Shown here: positions 48,470 to 57,617 of the stretch, piece by piece
Layout of the letters: each line of letters opens with the position of its first letter
How positions within the stretch are numbered: the stretch's first letter is position 1
NCBI RefSeq assembly: GCF_017357225.1
Contig: NZ_CP071604.1
Span: 4,204,001 to 4,268,000 of the forward strand
From: Rhizobium binae
GTDB taxonomy: Bacteria > Pseudomonadota > Alphaproteobacteria > Rhizobiales > Rhizobiaceae
DNA length: 64,000 nt
Direction of reading: 5' to 3'
Translations under genes and position numbers: made by a program
The notes under the pieces: generated by a model
The model's database searches: none
What the model was told of the DNA's origin: nothing
What the model saw: only the letters and a program-made list of their open reading frames with translations

Positions 48470-49441
48470 ATGACCGACACGCAAATCCGTATTCTCGATG
48501 CCCGGATAACAGGCGAGCTTCTCCCTTTCGGCGCGCTGGTCGCGACCTTGCGGCAGGCATTTGCCGAAGGGTGCGTTGTCCCGGTACGGCATCACCACAC
48601 GATAGCCAACAGCGACGAGTCGGATGCGACGCTGCTTCTGATGCCAGCCTGGCATGAAACGCACCGGTCGGAGCGCTATCTTGGCATCAAGATCGTTACC
48701 GTCTTTCCCGGCAATACGGTGCGCGGCATTCCCGGCTTGACTTCGACTTACATGCTCTATGATGGCCGGACCGGGATACAGCTTGCATTAATTGACGGAA
48801 ACACGATCACGGCGCGCCGTACGGTAGCGGCATCAGCCCTTGCCGCTGACTATCTTGCCCGAAAGGACGCGCGCCGCCTGCTGGTGATCGGCGCAGGTCG
48901 CGTTGCGAGCCTCATACCCGATGCCTACCGCGCCGTCCGGCCAGTCTCACATGTCGATATCTGGGATATCGATCCCGCCAGCGCGGAGCGGCTGGCGCAG
49001 AGCCTCGCGCAACGGGGATTCCACGCCACCGCCGTCACGAATCTGGAAGCCGCGACGCGGCAAGCCGATATCGTCAGCGCGGCGACGCTGGCGACCGCAC
49101 CGCTTATCCGAGGCGAATGGCTGAGGCAGGGCACCCATGTCGATCTGATCGGCGGCTTCACCCCGGCGATGCGCGAGGCAGATGACGAGGCGCTTCGGCG
49201 CGCCTCGGTCTATATCGACACTCAAGAAGCCCTTCACGAAGCGGGCGATCTGGTTCAGCCGATCAGCGCAGGCGTCATTTCTAGAGAGGCGGTGCATGCG
49301 ACACTTGACGAATTGTGCCGCCGGGATATTCCGGCGCGGGCGTCCAACGATGAGATTACTCTCTACAAGGCAGTCGGAACAGCGTTGGCTGATCTCGCCG
49401 CCGCGACGATGGTCTATGAAGCCGCCTTGATTGCCGGCTGA
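48470..49441 (+). CDS. Ornithine cyclodeaminase / mu-crystallin family protein
   Basis: 323-residue NAD(P)-dependent enzyme. RYLGIKIVTVFPGNTVRGIPGLTSTYMLYDGRTGIQLALIDGNTITARRTVAASALAADYLAR is the OCD-family core with the substrate lysine (GIK). The Rossmann is RRLLVIGAGRVASLIPDAYRAV, and HVDLIGGFTPAMREADDEALRRASVYIDT the C-terminal block. It may convert ornithine to proline, or reduce a cyclic ketimine, as many family members do. In this cluster it could process the product of the ureohydrolase. Exact reaction unresolved. Confidence 0.87.
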   Translation: MTDTQIRILDARITGELLPFGALVATLRQAFAEGCVVPVRHHHTIANSDESDATLLLMPAWHETHRSERYLGIKIVTVFPGNTVRGIPGLTSTYMLYDGRTGIQLALIDGNTITARRTVAASALAADYLARKDARRLLVIGAGRVASLIPDAYRAVRPVSHVDIWDIDPASAERLAQSLAQRGFHATAVTNLEAATRQADIVSAATLATAPLIRGEWLRQGTHVDLIGGFTPAMREADDEALRRASVYIDTQEALHEAGDLVQPISAGVISREAVHATLDELCRRDIPARASNDEITLYKAVGTALADLAAATMVYEAALIAG

Positions 49442-49474
49442 CATCTTATGGCCCCGAGGGCCGCGAATACCAAC

Positions 49475-50122
49475 CTAAGGAACGAACCGCCAGACCGTCG
49501 TCTTCTTGATTTCGCTGTCCTCCAGCGCCCGCGTCACCGGCACCTGATAGACCGCGCAGAATTCCAGCCGATCTCTAGGCAGGTAGCTGCGCCCGGGATC
49601 GCCGACCAGAACCGATTTGCCGCCAGCCGCCAGCCTCGAGAGCCAGGGAACGAGCGCAGCGGCGAAAGCGCTATCGTAGAAGACGTCGCCGGCAAGCAGC
49701 ATATCCGCATCGACGGCCTGGCCGATCAGATCGGCGCCGGTAAATCCGAGAGAAACGCCGTTCGCCTCGGCATTCAGCCGGACCGCCGCCTCCGCCCAGG
49801 GATCGATATCGCATGCCGTGACCTCAAGGGCGCCGGCCATGACGGCCGCGATGCCGACGAGGCCCGAGCCGCTGGCAAAATCCAGCACGCGCTTGCCGCG
49901 CACCGTTTCCGGATGATCGAGAATGTAGCGCGCCAGTCCCTGCCCGCCCGCCCAGGCGAAAGCCCAGAAAGGCGGCGGCAGGCCGATCGCTTCCAGCTCC
50001 TCCTCCGTCTTCAGCCAGAGCTCATGCGCCTCGCTGGCCAGATGAAGCGAAATTTCCGGCACATGCGGCGGCGCCATCAGACTGGTATTGGCGCGGATGA
50101 AGGCTTCCGGATCGGTTTTCAA
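49475..50122 (-). CDS. Protein-lysine methyltransferase, METTL20/EtfB type
   Basis: 215-residue class I SAM methyltransferase. SAM motif I is RVLDFASGSGLVGIAAVMAGA, motif II EVTACDIDPWAEAAVRLNAEANG, and post-I/IV reads ADMLLAGDVFYDSAFAAAL, with PPPFWAFAWAGGQGLARYILD upstream as in METTL20 and the METTL18-23 group. The Agrobacterium METTL20 homologue methylates lysines of ETF-beta, so this is the likely function. The start is inferred to be TTG 50122, overlapping the TGA of the EVE gene (TTGA). It is last in the tsaD-gpsA-yciI-EVE run. Confidence 0.78.
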   Translation of the reverse strand: MKTDPEAFIRANTSLMAPPHVPEISLHLASEAHELWLKTEEELEAIGLPPPFWAFAWAGGQGLARYILDHPETVRGKRVLDFASGSGLVGIAAVMAGALEVTACDIDPWAEAAVRLNAEANGVSLGFTGADLIGQAVDADMLLAGDVFYDSAFAAALVPWLSRLAAGGKSVLVGDPGRSYLPRDRLEFCAVYQVPVTRALEDSEIKKTTVWRFVP

Positions 50123-50550
50123 CGCAGGGGATTGTCGAGCCCGCCCATGCGGCAGACTTCGGCCCACTCATCGTCGGTGACCGGCTGCACGGAAAGGCGC
50201 ATGGAGGTGACGAGCGACATCTTGGCGAGCTTCTCGTTCGCCTTGATGTCCTTCAACGTCACCGGCTTTGGCATGTCCATGACGGCGCGGATATCGACGC
50301 AATCCCACTTCGGATCGCCCTTGGCGGTGGAATCGGGATGCGACAGGGCGCAGACTTCGACGATGCCGACGATCTCCAGCCCGTCATTCGAGTGGTAGAA
50401 GAAGCCTTTGTCGCCCACCTGCATCGCCCGCATATTGTTGCGCGCCAGGTAGTTGCGCACGCCGGTCCATTCCGTGCCCTTTTCGCCGGCGGCCTTCTGC
50501 TGCTCCCAGGACCAGGAGGCGGGTTCTGATTTATAGAGCCAATGCGCCAT
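50119..50550 (-). CDS. EVE-domain protein (modified-base/RNA reader family)
   Basis: 143 residues forming one EVE/PUA-like domain. MAHWLYKSEPASWSWEQQKAAGEKGTEWTGVRNYLARNNMRAMQVGDKGFFYHSN is the exact signature of the standalone bacterial EVE proteins, with GIVEVCALSHPDST, WDCVDIRAVMDMPKPVTL and SLVTSMRLSVQPVTDDEW. These bind modified bases or RNA; the target here is unknown. It starts 2 bases after the yciI gene and is coupled to the methyltransferase. Confidence 0.92.
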   Translation of the reverse strand: MAHWLYKSEPASWSWEQQKAAGEKGTEWTGVRNYLARNNMRAMQVGDKGFFYHSNDGLEIVGIVEVCALSHPDSTAKGDPKWDCVDIRAVMDMPKPVTLKDIKANEKLAKMSLVTSMRLSVQPVTDDEWAEVCRMGGLDNPLR

Positions 50551-50552
50551 GA

Positions 50553-50846
50553 TTACGCTTCCGGTTTATTGAAGACCCAGTTGTAGGCCTTGACCTCGAC
50601 ACTTTCGAACAGCCCGGCCTGGGTGTAAGGGTCGGCATCCGCGAGCGCACGCGCAGCCTCTTTCGATTCCGCTTCCACGATGATCAGGCTGCCGCAGGGC
50701 TTACCCTCCTCATCGAGAAACGGGCCGGCGATCTTCAGCGTGCCCTTGGCATTCAGCCTGTTCAGATATTCGAGATGCGTCGGCCGCGTCTCCATGCGCA
50801 CGTCCAAATGTCCCGGCTTGTCCTTGCAGAGCAGGGCGAAAAGCAT
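50553..50846 (-). CDS. YciI family protein
   Basis: 97-residue ferredoxin-like dimer protein: MLFALLCKDKPGHLDVRMETRPTHLEYLNRLNAKGTLKIAGPFLDEEGKPCGSLIIVEAESKEAARALADADPYTQAGLFESVEVKAYNWVF. The family histidine (RPTHLEYL) and aspartate (ADPY) are present. Function of the family is uncertain. It sits 10 bases after gpsA and 2 before EVE. A second YCII-type gene is in the suc operon at 24769. Confidence 0.88.
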   Translation of the reverse strand: MLFALLCKDKPGHLDVRMETRPTHLEYLNRLNAKGTLKIAGPFLDEEGKPCGSLIIVEAESKEAARALADADPYTQAGLFESVEVKAYNWVFNKPEA

Positions 50847-50856
50847 GTCTGTTCTC

Positions 50857-51840
50857 CTATTCGGTGGTGATCGGACGCGTCATCAACTGCTCGATGGCGT
50901 CCGATATTTCGAGCCTGCCGTCGATGATGGCGGAAACGGCGTCGGTGATCGGCATGCTGATCGAAAGCTCCGCGGCAAGCCGCGAGGCGACCGAGGCGGC
51001 AAGCGCGCCCTCCACCAGCGCGCCGTGCAGCGGATCAACCTTCTCGCCACGCCCGAGCGCAATGCCGAAGCGCAGGTTGCGCGATTGATGGCTCGTTCCC
51101 GTCAGCACCAGATCGCCGAGACCGGAAAGCCCACGCACGGTATCCGCCTGGCCGCCTTTGGCAACGACGAAGCGCGACATTTCCGCAAGCCCGCGGGCAA
51201 TCAGCGCCGCACGGGCGGATTCACCAATGCCGCGGCCCTCGACGATGCCGCAGGCGATCGCCAGCACATTCTTGAGCGCACCGCCGAGCTGCACGCCGAT
51301 GCGGTCGCTGGAGGCATAGAGCCGGAAGGTCCGGCCTGATATCGCCTGGGCGAGCCGCTCGGCAGTCTCCATATCCGCCGCCGCGATCGCCATCGCCGTC
51401 GGCAGGCCCTTGGCGATATCGGCGGCAAAGCCCGGACCCGAGAGCACCGCGATCGGATGGTCCGGCAGTTCCCGCTCCAGCATGTCGGTCAACAGCTTGC
51501 CGGTCGCCCGCTCGATGCCCTTGGCACAGGTGACGACAATGGCGTCTTTCGACAAATATGGGCCATAATGCCGCGCCGCATCCGCCTGCGCCTGCGATGG
51601 CATCGCAAAAAGCACGATGGAGGCGCCGGCGATCGCCTCCGCCTCGGCGGAAAATTCGAGCGATTCCGGCAGAACGATGCCGGGCAGCACTGCATCATGC
51701 AGACGTTCGCTCTTCAGATCGGCCATCAGCGATGGATTGCGCCCGACGAGCGTCACTGTGCTGCGACCGGCAAGGGCGATGACGGCGGCAAGCGCCGTGC
51801 CGAAAGCGCCCGATCCGACGACGGCGATCCTTTCGCTCAT
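50857..51840 (-). CDS. gpsA: Glycerol-3-phosphate dehydrogenase [NAD(P)+]
   Basis: 327 residues; makes sn-glycerol-3-phosphate for phospholipid synthesis. The Rossmann is [39 protein letters not shown] and [14 protein letters not shown] [16 protein letters not shown] follow, with [42 protein letters not shown] carrying the catalytic lysine. ATG 51840 overlaps the tsaD stop (ATGA). Confidence 0.96.
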   Translation of the reverse strand: MSERIAVVGSGAFGTALAAVIALAGRSTVTLVGRNPSLMADLKSERLHDAVLPGIVLPESLEFSAEAEAIAGASIVLFAMPSQAQADAARHYGPYLSKDAIVVTCAKGIERATGKLLTDMLERELPDHPIAVLSGPGFAADIAKGLPTAMAIAAADMETAERLAQAISGRTFRLYASSDRIGVQLGGALKNVLAIACGIVEGRGIGESARAALIARGLAEMSRFVVAKGGQADTVRGLSGLGDLVLTGTSHQSRNLRFGIALGRGEKVDPLHGALVEGALAASVASRLAAELSISMPITDAVSAIIDGRLEISDAIEQLMTRPITTE

Positions 51841-52934
51841 GCCTTGGCTCCTCTCTTTCCAAAGCCGATCAGCCTTTCCGCATTGGCATCGAGCGGCCAG
51901 CGCGAGCGCGGCTGGACGTCGAGTGCATCCGGGACCGCACCTGTCGCCATCCGCTCCAGCCCTGCCCAGGCAATCATCACAGCATTGTCGGTGCAGAGGC
52001 TCAGCGGCGGCGCGATGAAGCGGAAGCCGTTCTTGTCGCAAAGACCCTGCAGCGTCGCCCGCAGTTCGAGATTGGCGGCGACACCGCCGGCAACGACGAG
52101 CGCCGGCTTTTCCTGGTTGGCCGGAAACTCGGCCTTGAAACGCTGCAGGCCGCGGCCGATGCGGTCCTTCAGCGTGCGTGAAATCGCCCGCTGGAACGAA
52201 GCGCAGATATCCGCCACGTCCTGATCGCTGAGCGGCGCGATCTCCTGCGCCGCCTGCCGCACCGCCGTCTTCAGGCCGGAGAAGGAGAAATCCAGCCGCG
52301 CCTCGCCGACCAGTGGCCGCGGAAAATCGAAGCGATCGGCGTTGCCGTCCCGCGCCATGCGTTCCACTGCCGGGCCGCCGGGATAGGGCAGGCCGAGCAG
52401 TTTTGCCGTCTTGTCGAAGGCTTCGCCGAGCGCGTCGTCGATCGTCGTGCCCCAGCGCTCATAATCTCCGACGCCGCGCACCAGGATGAGCTGGGTATGG
52501 CCGCCGGAGACGAGCAGCATCAGATAGGGAAAGGAAAGCCCGTCGGTCAGCCGCGCCGTCAGCGCATGGCCTTCGAGATGGTTGACCGCATAGAGCGGCT
52601 TGCCGGCCGCCCTTGCGATCGCCTTGCCGGTCATCAATCCCACAAGCAGCCCGCCGATCAGCCCCGGGCCTGAGGTGGCGGCGATGGCGTCGACATCGGC
52701 CAGCGACACATTGGCGCGCTTCAGCGCCTCCTCGATCAGCTCGTCCAGCGCCTCGACATGAGCGCGCGCGGCGATCTCCGGCACGACGCCGCCATAGGCG
52801 CTGTGCTCGTCGAGCTGGGAAAGCACGACATCGGAGAGTATTCTGGAATGCCCCTCCGCATCGCGCTCGACGACCGCCGCGGCCGTCTCGTCGCAGCTCG
52901 TTTCGATGCCAAGGATGCGCAGAAAGGGAACCAT
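51837..52934 (-). CDS. tsaD: tRNA N6-adenosine threonylcarbamoyltransferase TsaD
   Basis: 365-residue Kae1/TsaD enzyme completing t6A37 on ANN-decoding tRNAs. [19 protein letters not shown] is the ASKHA start. The metal-binding histidines are in [14 protein letters not shown], and [55 protein letters not shown] is the central signature. ATG 52934 gives the family N-terminus; the longer frame to 54251 is antisense to hemC. It is divergent from hemC across 72 bases and heads the tsaD-gpsA operon. Confidence 0.97.
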   Translation of the reverse strand: MVPFLRILGIETSCDETAAAVVERDAEGHSRILSDVVLSQLDEHSAYGGVVPEIAARAHVEALDELIEEALKRANVSLADVDAIAATSGPGLIGGLLVGLMTGKAIARAAGKPLYAVNHLEGHALTARLTDGLSFPYLMLLVSGGHTQLILVRGVGDYERWGTTIDDALGEAFDKTAKLLGLPYPGGPAVERMARDGNADRFDFPRPLVGEARLDFSFSGLKTAVRQAAQEIAPLSDQDVADICASFQRAISRTLKDRIGRGLQRFKAEFPANQEKPALVVAGGVAANLELRATLQGLCDKNGFRFIAPPLSLCTDNAVMIAWAGLERMATGAVPDALDVQPRSRWPLDANAERLIGFGKRGAKA

Positions 52935-53006
52935 AGGGCCTGTTCGTTCATTGCGATGGGGCCGAAACCCGTTTACGAGAACTCCGGTAACAACGGAACA
53001 GAGCGG
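52935..53006. promoter_or_regulatory. Divergent promoter region tsaD / hemC
   Basis: Only 72 bases separate the two divergent starts, so the two promoters must be close or overlapping. No individual boxes are clear. Confidence 0.4.
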
Positions 53007-53936
53007 ATGCAAACAAAACCTTTCCGGATCGGCACGCGGGGCAGCCCGCTGGCGCTCGCCCAGGCGCATGAGGCCCGCGACAGGCTGATGGCGGCGCATG
53101 GCCTGCCTGAAGAGATGTTCGAGATCGTCGTGCTGTCGACCAAGGGCGATCGCATCACCGACCGGTCGCTGGCCGAGATCGGCGGCAAAGGCCTCTTCAC
53201 CGAGGAGCTCGAACAGCAGCTTGTCTCGGGCGAGCTGGATTTCGCCGTGCACTCCGCCAAGGACATGCCGACGCACCTGCCGGACGGCCTGCATCTCTCC
53301 GCCTTTCTGCCGCGCGAGGATATCCGCGACGCCGTCATCGGCCGCACCGCACCCAAACTGATCGACCTGCCGCATGGCGCCACGGTCGGCTCCTCGTCGC
53401 TGCGCCGGCAGGCGCTGATCCGCCGCATGCGACCCGACATCAACGTCATAATCTTCCGCGGTTCGGTCGAAACCCGGCTGCGCAAGCTCGAAGAAGGTCA
53501 GGTGGACGCGACGCTGCTGGCGCTTGCCGGCCTCAAGCGCCTCGGCAAGGTCGAAGTGCTGACCGATATCCTCGACCCCGACACCTTCCCGCCGGCGCCG
53601 GCCCAAGGGGCAATCTGCATCGAGAGCCGGATCGGCGATACGAGGATCGACGAACTGCTGGCGGCGGTCAACGATGCCGCGACCTTCGACACCGTCTCCT
53701 GCGAACGCGCTTTCCTCGCCGCCCTGGACGGTTCCTGCCGCACGCCGATCGGCGGCTATGCCATCTGCGAGGGTGACCTCATCCGCTTCTCCGGCCTGAT
53801 CATCACGCCCGACGGCAGGAGCCAGCATGGGGTGACGACCGATGGACACCGTCGCGATGCGGCCGCGCTTGGCACCCGCGCCGGCCAGGACGTGCGCGCA
53901 AGGGCCGGCAGCGCATTCTTCGACGACTGGCACTGA
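53007..53936 (+). CDS. hemC: Porphobilinogen deaminase (hydroxymethylbilane synthase)
   Basis: 309 residues; joins four porphobilinogens into hydroxymethylbilane. [23 protein letters not shown] is the family start. [11 protein letters not shown] and [53 protein letters not shown] carry the substrate arginines. The dipyrromethane cofactor cysteine is in [18 protein letters not shown] 53007 gives the standard start; the frame upstream is antisense to tsaD. First of the hem run. Confidence 0.97.
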   Translation: MQTKPFRIGTRGSPLALAQAHEARDRLMAAHGLPEEMFEIVVLSTKGDRITDRSLAEIGGKGLFTEELEQQLVSGELDFAVHSAKDMPTHLPDGLHLSAFLPREDIRDAVIGRTAPKLIDLPHGATVGSSSLRRQALIRRMRPDINVIIFRGSVETRLRKLEEGQVDATLLALAGLKRLGKVEVLTDILDPDTFPPAPAQGAICIESRIGDTRIDELLAAVNDAATFDTVSCERAFLAALDGSCRTPIGGYAICEGDLIRFSGLIITPDGRSQHGVTTDGHRRDAAALGTRAGQDVRARAGSAFFDDWH

Positions 53937-53943
53937 AACGGCC

Positions 53944-54651
53944 ATGCGCGTGCTCGTCACCCGCCCTGCGCATTCGGCCGAGAAATCCGCACAACGTCTG
54001 CGCGATATGGGCCACGAGCCGCTGCTGCTGCCGCTGCGTCGGCCACAACATGACAGTGCCTCAGCCGCCGATGCGCTTGCAGCCACCGGCGGCGCGATCG
54101 CGGTAACCAGCGGCGAAGCCGTCCGGGTGCTGTCGGCTCTCGGCGAGACACTTCGTCCCCACCTTGACCGCCCGATTTTTGCGGTCGGCGAGATGACGGC
54201 GCAAGCGGCGCAGGGCCTTGGCTTCCGGTCCGTCACCGCATCGTCGGGCAACGGCCGCGATCTCGCCGATCTCGTCGGCGCGCAGGGTGCAGAGGACTTG
54301 CTTTACCTCGCCGGCAGACCCCGCGCCGAAACCTTCGAAGGCAGATTGCGCGAACTTGGCATCCGCTTTTCCGTCGCCGAATGTTATCGCATGCTGCCGG
54401 TCGCTCCCGGCGCGGCCGACATCGCGGCAATTTTTTCAGGCCATCACCCGGATGCCGTTCTTTTCTATTCTCGGCAGACAGCCGAGGATTTCTTTCAGGT
54501 GGCGGAGCTGCGATCGGCCCTGTCGGAACGGGGCGGAATCCGCCTTCTCTGCCTCAGCGAGGCGGTAGCGCAGGCGATTCCGACTTTCCTGAAAGGGACA
54601 GTGACGATTTCGCCGATGCCGGATGAGATAAGCCTTTTGTCGCTGCTTTGA
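53944..54651 (+). CDS. hemD: Uroporphyrinogen-III synthase
   Basis: 235 residues. The family is poorly conserved, but [44 protein letters not shown], and the repeat half [37 protein letters not shown] with the Y..RMLP motif, and [14 protein letters not shown] identify it. It follows hemC by 7 bases, the usual partner order. It cyclises hydroxymethylbilane to uroporphyrinogen III. ATG 53944 is preferred over 53842, which overlaps hemC. Confidence 0.92.
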   Translation: MRVLVTRPAHSAEKSAQRLRDMGHEPLLLPLRRPQHDSASAADALAATGGAIAVTSGEAVRVLSALGETLRPHLDRPIFAVGEMTAQAAQGLGFRSVTASSGNGRDLADLVGAQGAEDLLYLAGRPRAETFEGRLRELGIRFSVAECYRMLPVAPGAADIAAIFSGHHPDAVLFYSRQTAEDFFQVAELRSALSERGGIRLLCLSEAVAQAIPTFLKGTVTISPMPDEISLLSLL

Positions 54652-54740
54652 ATACTCCAGCCGCCCAAATTTGATCTAACCTCTTCCCTTAACTGGCATC
54701 ACTGTCTAGTTTCGTTGCAATGCAGGATAAAGAGGACCTC

Positions 54741-55988
54741 ATGGTATCGGGAACCCCGCCACGCCATTCCAAGAGCGCCGACGAGCCAGTCACGATCGAC
54801 CTCGATTCTCAGGAATTCGCCTCCGTAGCCGATACCGAAAAGCCGGTAGACACCGATGCCGGCGAGGCCGACAGCCCCGTCGCGGATGCCGATCTGCCGC
54901 CCGAAACCGAAGCGACGTCGGAGCCTGAACAGGAAAGCCAGCCCGAAGCGGCGGCAGCGGAGGAGACGCCGGCGGCCGCCGAGCCTTCCTTCCCCCCTCG
55001 TAGCGACCAGTCCGCGCCAAAAGGCCCCGGCACCTCCGGACTGATCGCCGCCGGCATCTTCGGCGGTCTCGTGGCACTGCTCGGCGCAGGCGCCATCCAA
55101 TATGCCGGATACCTCCCGGGTTCCTCGGCACCGCAGGCGGCCTCGCCTGAGATCGCCGATCTCTCCGGCGAGATCGACGGCTTGAAACAGACCGTCGCCA
55201 ACCTTGCCGCCAATCCGGCAGGCACCGGTGACAGCGCGCTTGAGACACGCGTCGCTGCACTCGAGACGGCTGCGAAGAACCCGGCGGCGGCACCATCGGG
55301 CGACCAGGCAAATGTCGAGGCGCTCAACCAGAAGATTGCCGAGCTGAGCGGTCAGGTCGAACAGCTGCGTTCGACGCTTACCCAGTCCGCCGAGCAGCAG
55401 ACCAGCAATGGCGCCGATATCGCCAAGCGCCTCGACGAGGCCGAAAAGAAGCTGAACGAACCGCGCCAGGATGTCGCCGTCGCCCGGGCGATCGCGGCAG
55501 CCGCCCTCAAGGCGGCTATCGATCGCGGCGGCCCGTTTCTGGCGGAGCTCGACACATTCGCCGGCGTCGCGCCCGACGATCCAGCCGTTGCCGACCTGCG
55601 CAGATTTGCCGAGACCGGCATTCCCTCGCGCGCCGAGCTCGTGCGTCAGGTTCCCGACGTTGCGACCGCGATCGTTGAGGCCGTCAACCAGCCGGATCCC
55701 AACCAGAGCTGGTCGGACCGGCTGATGGCGAGCGCCAAATCGCTGGTGACCGTCCGTCCCGTCGGCAATATCGAGGGCGAAAGCGTCGAGGCCATCGCCG
55801 CCCGCATGGAGGACAAGGTGAAGAACGGCGACCTGCCCGGCGCTTCCGCCGAATGGAATGCTCTGCCGGCTTCCGGAAAGCAGGCGTCCGCCGCCTTCAA
55901 GCAGTCGCTGGAGGCGCGCATCCGCGTCGAGGAGTTGGTCGGCGGGGCGCTTTCGAAAGCGGTCAGCGGCGCCGGCAAGGAGGGGTGA
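54741..55988 (+). CDS. Mic60/mitofilin-like inner-membrane protein (COG4223)
   Basis: 415 residues. A long acidic, Pro/Ala/Glu-rich cytoplasmic N-terminus (1-90) precedes one membrane helix (SGLIAAGIFGGLVALLGAGAIQYAGYL). A periplasmic coiled coil follows (IADLSGEIDGLKQTVANLAAN; VEALNQKIAELSGQVEQLRSTL), then a C-terminal mitofilin-type domain (VARAIAAAALKAAIDRGGPFLAELDTFAGV...PSRAELVRQVPDVATAIVEAVNQP). Alphaproteobacterial Mic60 is encoded beside hem genes and shapes intracytoplasmic membranes; that is the inferred role. ATG 54741 has AGAGG upstream; ATG 54720 is an alternative. Confidence 0.85.
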   Translation: MVSGTPPRHSKSADEPVTIDLDSQEFASVADTEKPVDTDAGEADSPVADADLPPETEATSEPEQESQPEAAAAEETPAAAEPSFPPRSDQSAPKGPGTSGLIAAGIFGGLVALLGAGAIQYAGYLPGSSAPQAASPEIADLSGEIDGLKQTVANLAANPAGTGDSALETRVAALETAAKNPAAAPSGDQANVEALNQKIAELSGQVEQLRSTLTQSAEQQTSNGADIAKRLDEAEKKLNEPRQDVAVARAIAAAALKAAIDRGGPFLAELDTFAGVAPDDPAVADLRRFAETGIPSRAELVRQVPDVATAIVEAVNQPDPNQSWSDRLMASAKSLVTVRPVGNIEGESVEAIAARMEDKVKNGDLPGASAEWNALPASGKQASAAFKQSLEARIRVEELVGGALSKAVSGAGKEG

Positions 55989-55992
55989 GACT

Positions 55993-57600
55993 ATGATCAG
56001 ACTTGTCGTCTTCGCCCTGCTCGTATTGCTTCTCGCCTACGGCTTCTCCTGGTTCGCCGATCGTCCCGGCGATCTCTCGCTAATCTGGGAAGGTCAGATC
56101 TACCAGACGAAGCTGATCGTCGCAGTGAGCGCGATCATCGCCCTGATCGCAGCCGTGATGATCGTATGGTGGTTCGTTCGCATGATCTGGACCTCGCCGC
56201 ATTCGGTGACGCGTTATTTCCGCGCCCGCAAGCGCGACCGCGGCTATCAGGCGCTGTCGACCGGCCTGATCGCCGCCGGCACCGGCAATGCGCTCCTTGC
56301 CCGCAAGATGGCGGCCCGCTCGCGCGGTCTCATCCGCGCCGATCAGGAGCCGCTGATCAACCTGCTCGAAGCCCAGGCCGCCCTGATCGAGGGCCGCCAC
56401 GATGAGGCGCGCGCCAAGTTCGAGGCCATGGCCAACGATCCGGAAACGCGCGAGCTTGGCCTGCGCGGCCTCTATCTCGAAGCCCGCCGTCTCGGCGCCA
56501 ACGAGGCCGCCCGCCAATATGCCGAAAAGGCCGCCGATAATGCGCCTTATCTGCCCTGGGCCGCCCAGGCAACGCTCGAATATCGCAGCCAGGCCGGCCA
56601 CTGGGACGATGCGATCCGCCTTCTCGAACAGCAGAAGGCCGCCCGCGTCGTCGAGAAGGCCGAAGCCAACCGCCTGCATGCCGTGCTGCTGACGGCGCGC
56701 GCCGTCGAGAAGCTGGAAGGCAACCCGGCCGGCGCCCGTGACGACGCCCTGCACGCGCTGAAGCTCGCCGTCGATTTCATTCCGGCCGCCCTGATCGCCG
56801 CTAAGGCTCTTTTCAGAGAAGGCGGCCTGCGCAAAGGCGCTTCGATCCTCGAGCAGGCATGGAAATCCAGACCGCATCCCGAAGTCGGCCGCGCCTATGT
56901 CAGAGCCCGCAGCGGCGATTCCACGCTCGACCGGCTGAAGCGCGCCGAGCGGCTGGAGGCGTTGCGCCCGAACAATGTCGAATCCCTCCTCGTCGTCGCC
57001 CAGGCTGCGCTCGACGCGCAGGAATTCGCCAAGGCGCGGGCCAAGGCGGAAGCGGCGGCACGCATCGAGCCGCGTGAAGCCGCCTTTCTGCTGCTCGCCG
57101 ACATCGAGGAGGTCGAGACCGGCGATCAGGGCCGCGTGCGCCATTGGCTGGCGCAGGCGCTGAAGGCTCCGCGCGATCCCGCCTGGGTGGCAGACGGCTT
57201 CGTCTCCGACAAATGGCTGCCGGTGTCGCCGGTCACCGGCCGTCTGGACGCGTTCGAATGGAAGGCACCTTTCGGTCAGATCGACGGTCCGCTCGAAGAC
57301 GGTTCGGCGCCCGCCGCGATCGAAACAGCCCTGAAGACCCTGCCGCCGCTGCGTGACGTCAGGCCGGAAAGCCCGGTCAACGATCACCGCATCATCGAGT
57401 TGGAACGCGCCGCGACGATCGCCGAGTCCGTGCGCCCCGCGTCGGCGCCGGCAAAGCCGAAGTCTGCCGAACCGGTCACCGGCGATAAAGCGCAGGCACC
57501 GAACGAAGCAAAGCCTTTCTTTGGCGGACTGCCAGATGATCCCGGCGTTCGTGATTCCAGGGCGGAACCGGAACCCAAGACCCGGCTTCGCCTTTTCTGA
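55993..57600 (+). CDS. HemY-like TPR membrane protein
   Basis: 535 residues. Two N-terminal helices (LVVFALLVLLLAYGFSWFADRPGDLSLIWEGQIYQT and IVAVSAIIALIAAVMIVWWFVRMIW) precede the HemY_N motif (SVTRYFRARKRDRGYQALSTGLIAAGTGNALLARKMAARSR). TPR-like helical pairs run from about 120 to 410, and an acidic/Pro tail ends the protein. This is the TPR-type HemY of proteobacteria (not protoporphyrinogen oxidase), linked to haem synthesis or membrane scaffolding. ATG 55993 is 4 bases after the Mic60 stop. Role inferred from the operon. Confidence 0.88.
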   Translation: MIRLVVFALLVLLLAYGFSWFADRPGDLSLIWEGQIYQTKLIVAVSAIIALIAAVMIVWWFVRMIWTSPHSVTRYFRARKRDRGYQALSTGLIAAGTGNALLARKMAARSRGLIRADQEPLINLLEAQAALIEGRHDEARAKFEAMANDPETRELGLRGLYLEARRLGANEAARQYAEKAADNAPYLPWAAQATLEYRSQAGHWDDAIRLLEQQKAARVVEKAEANRLHAVLLTARAVEKLEGNPAGARDDALHALKLAVDFIPAALIAAKALFREGGLRKGASILEQAWKSRPHPEVGRAYVRARSGDSTLDRLKRAERLEALRPNNVESLLVVAQAALDAQEFAKARAKAEAAARIEPREAAFLLLADIEEVETGDQGRVRHWLAQALKAPRDPAWVADGFVSDKWLPVSPVTGRLDAFEWKAPFGQIDGPLEDGSAPAAIETALKTLPPLRDVRPESPVNDHRIIELERAATIAESVRPASAPAKPKSAEPVTGDKAQAPNEAKPFFGGLPDDPGVRDSRAEPEPKTRLRLF

Positions 57601-57617
57601 GATGGAACGAAAACCGC

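Noticed and set aside
49450..49462. Hairpin GGCCC-CGA-GGGCC between the OCD-like gene and the methyltransferase gene as terminator
   Set aside because: Only 5 bp stem and no T-run on either strand.
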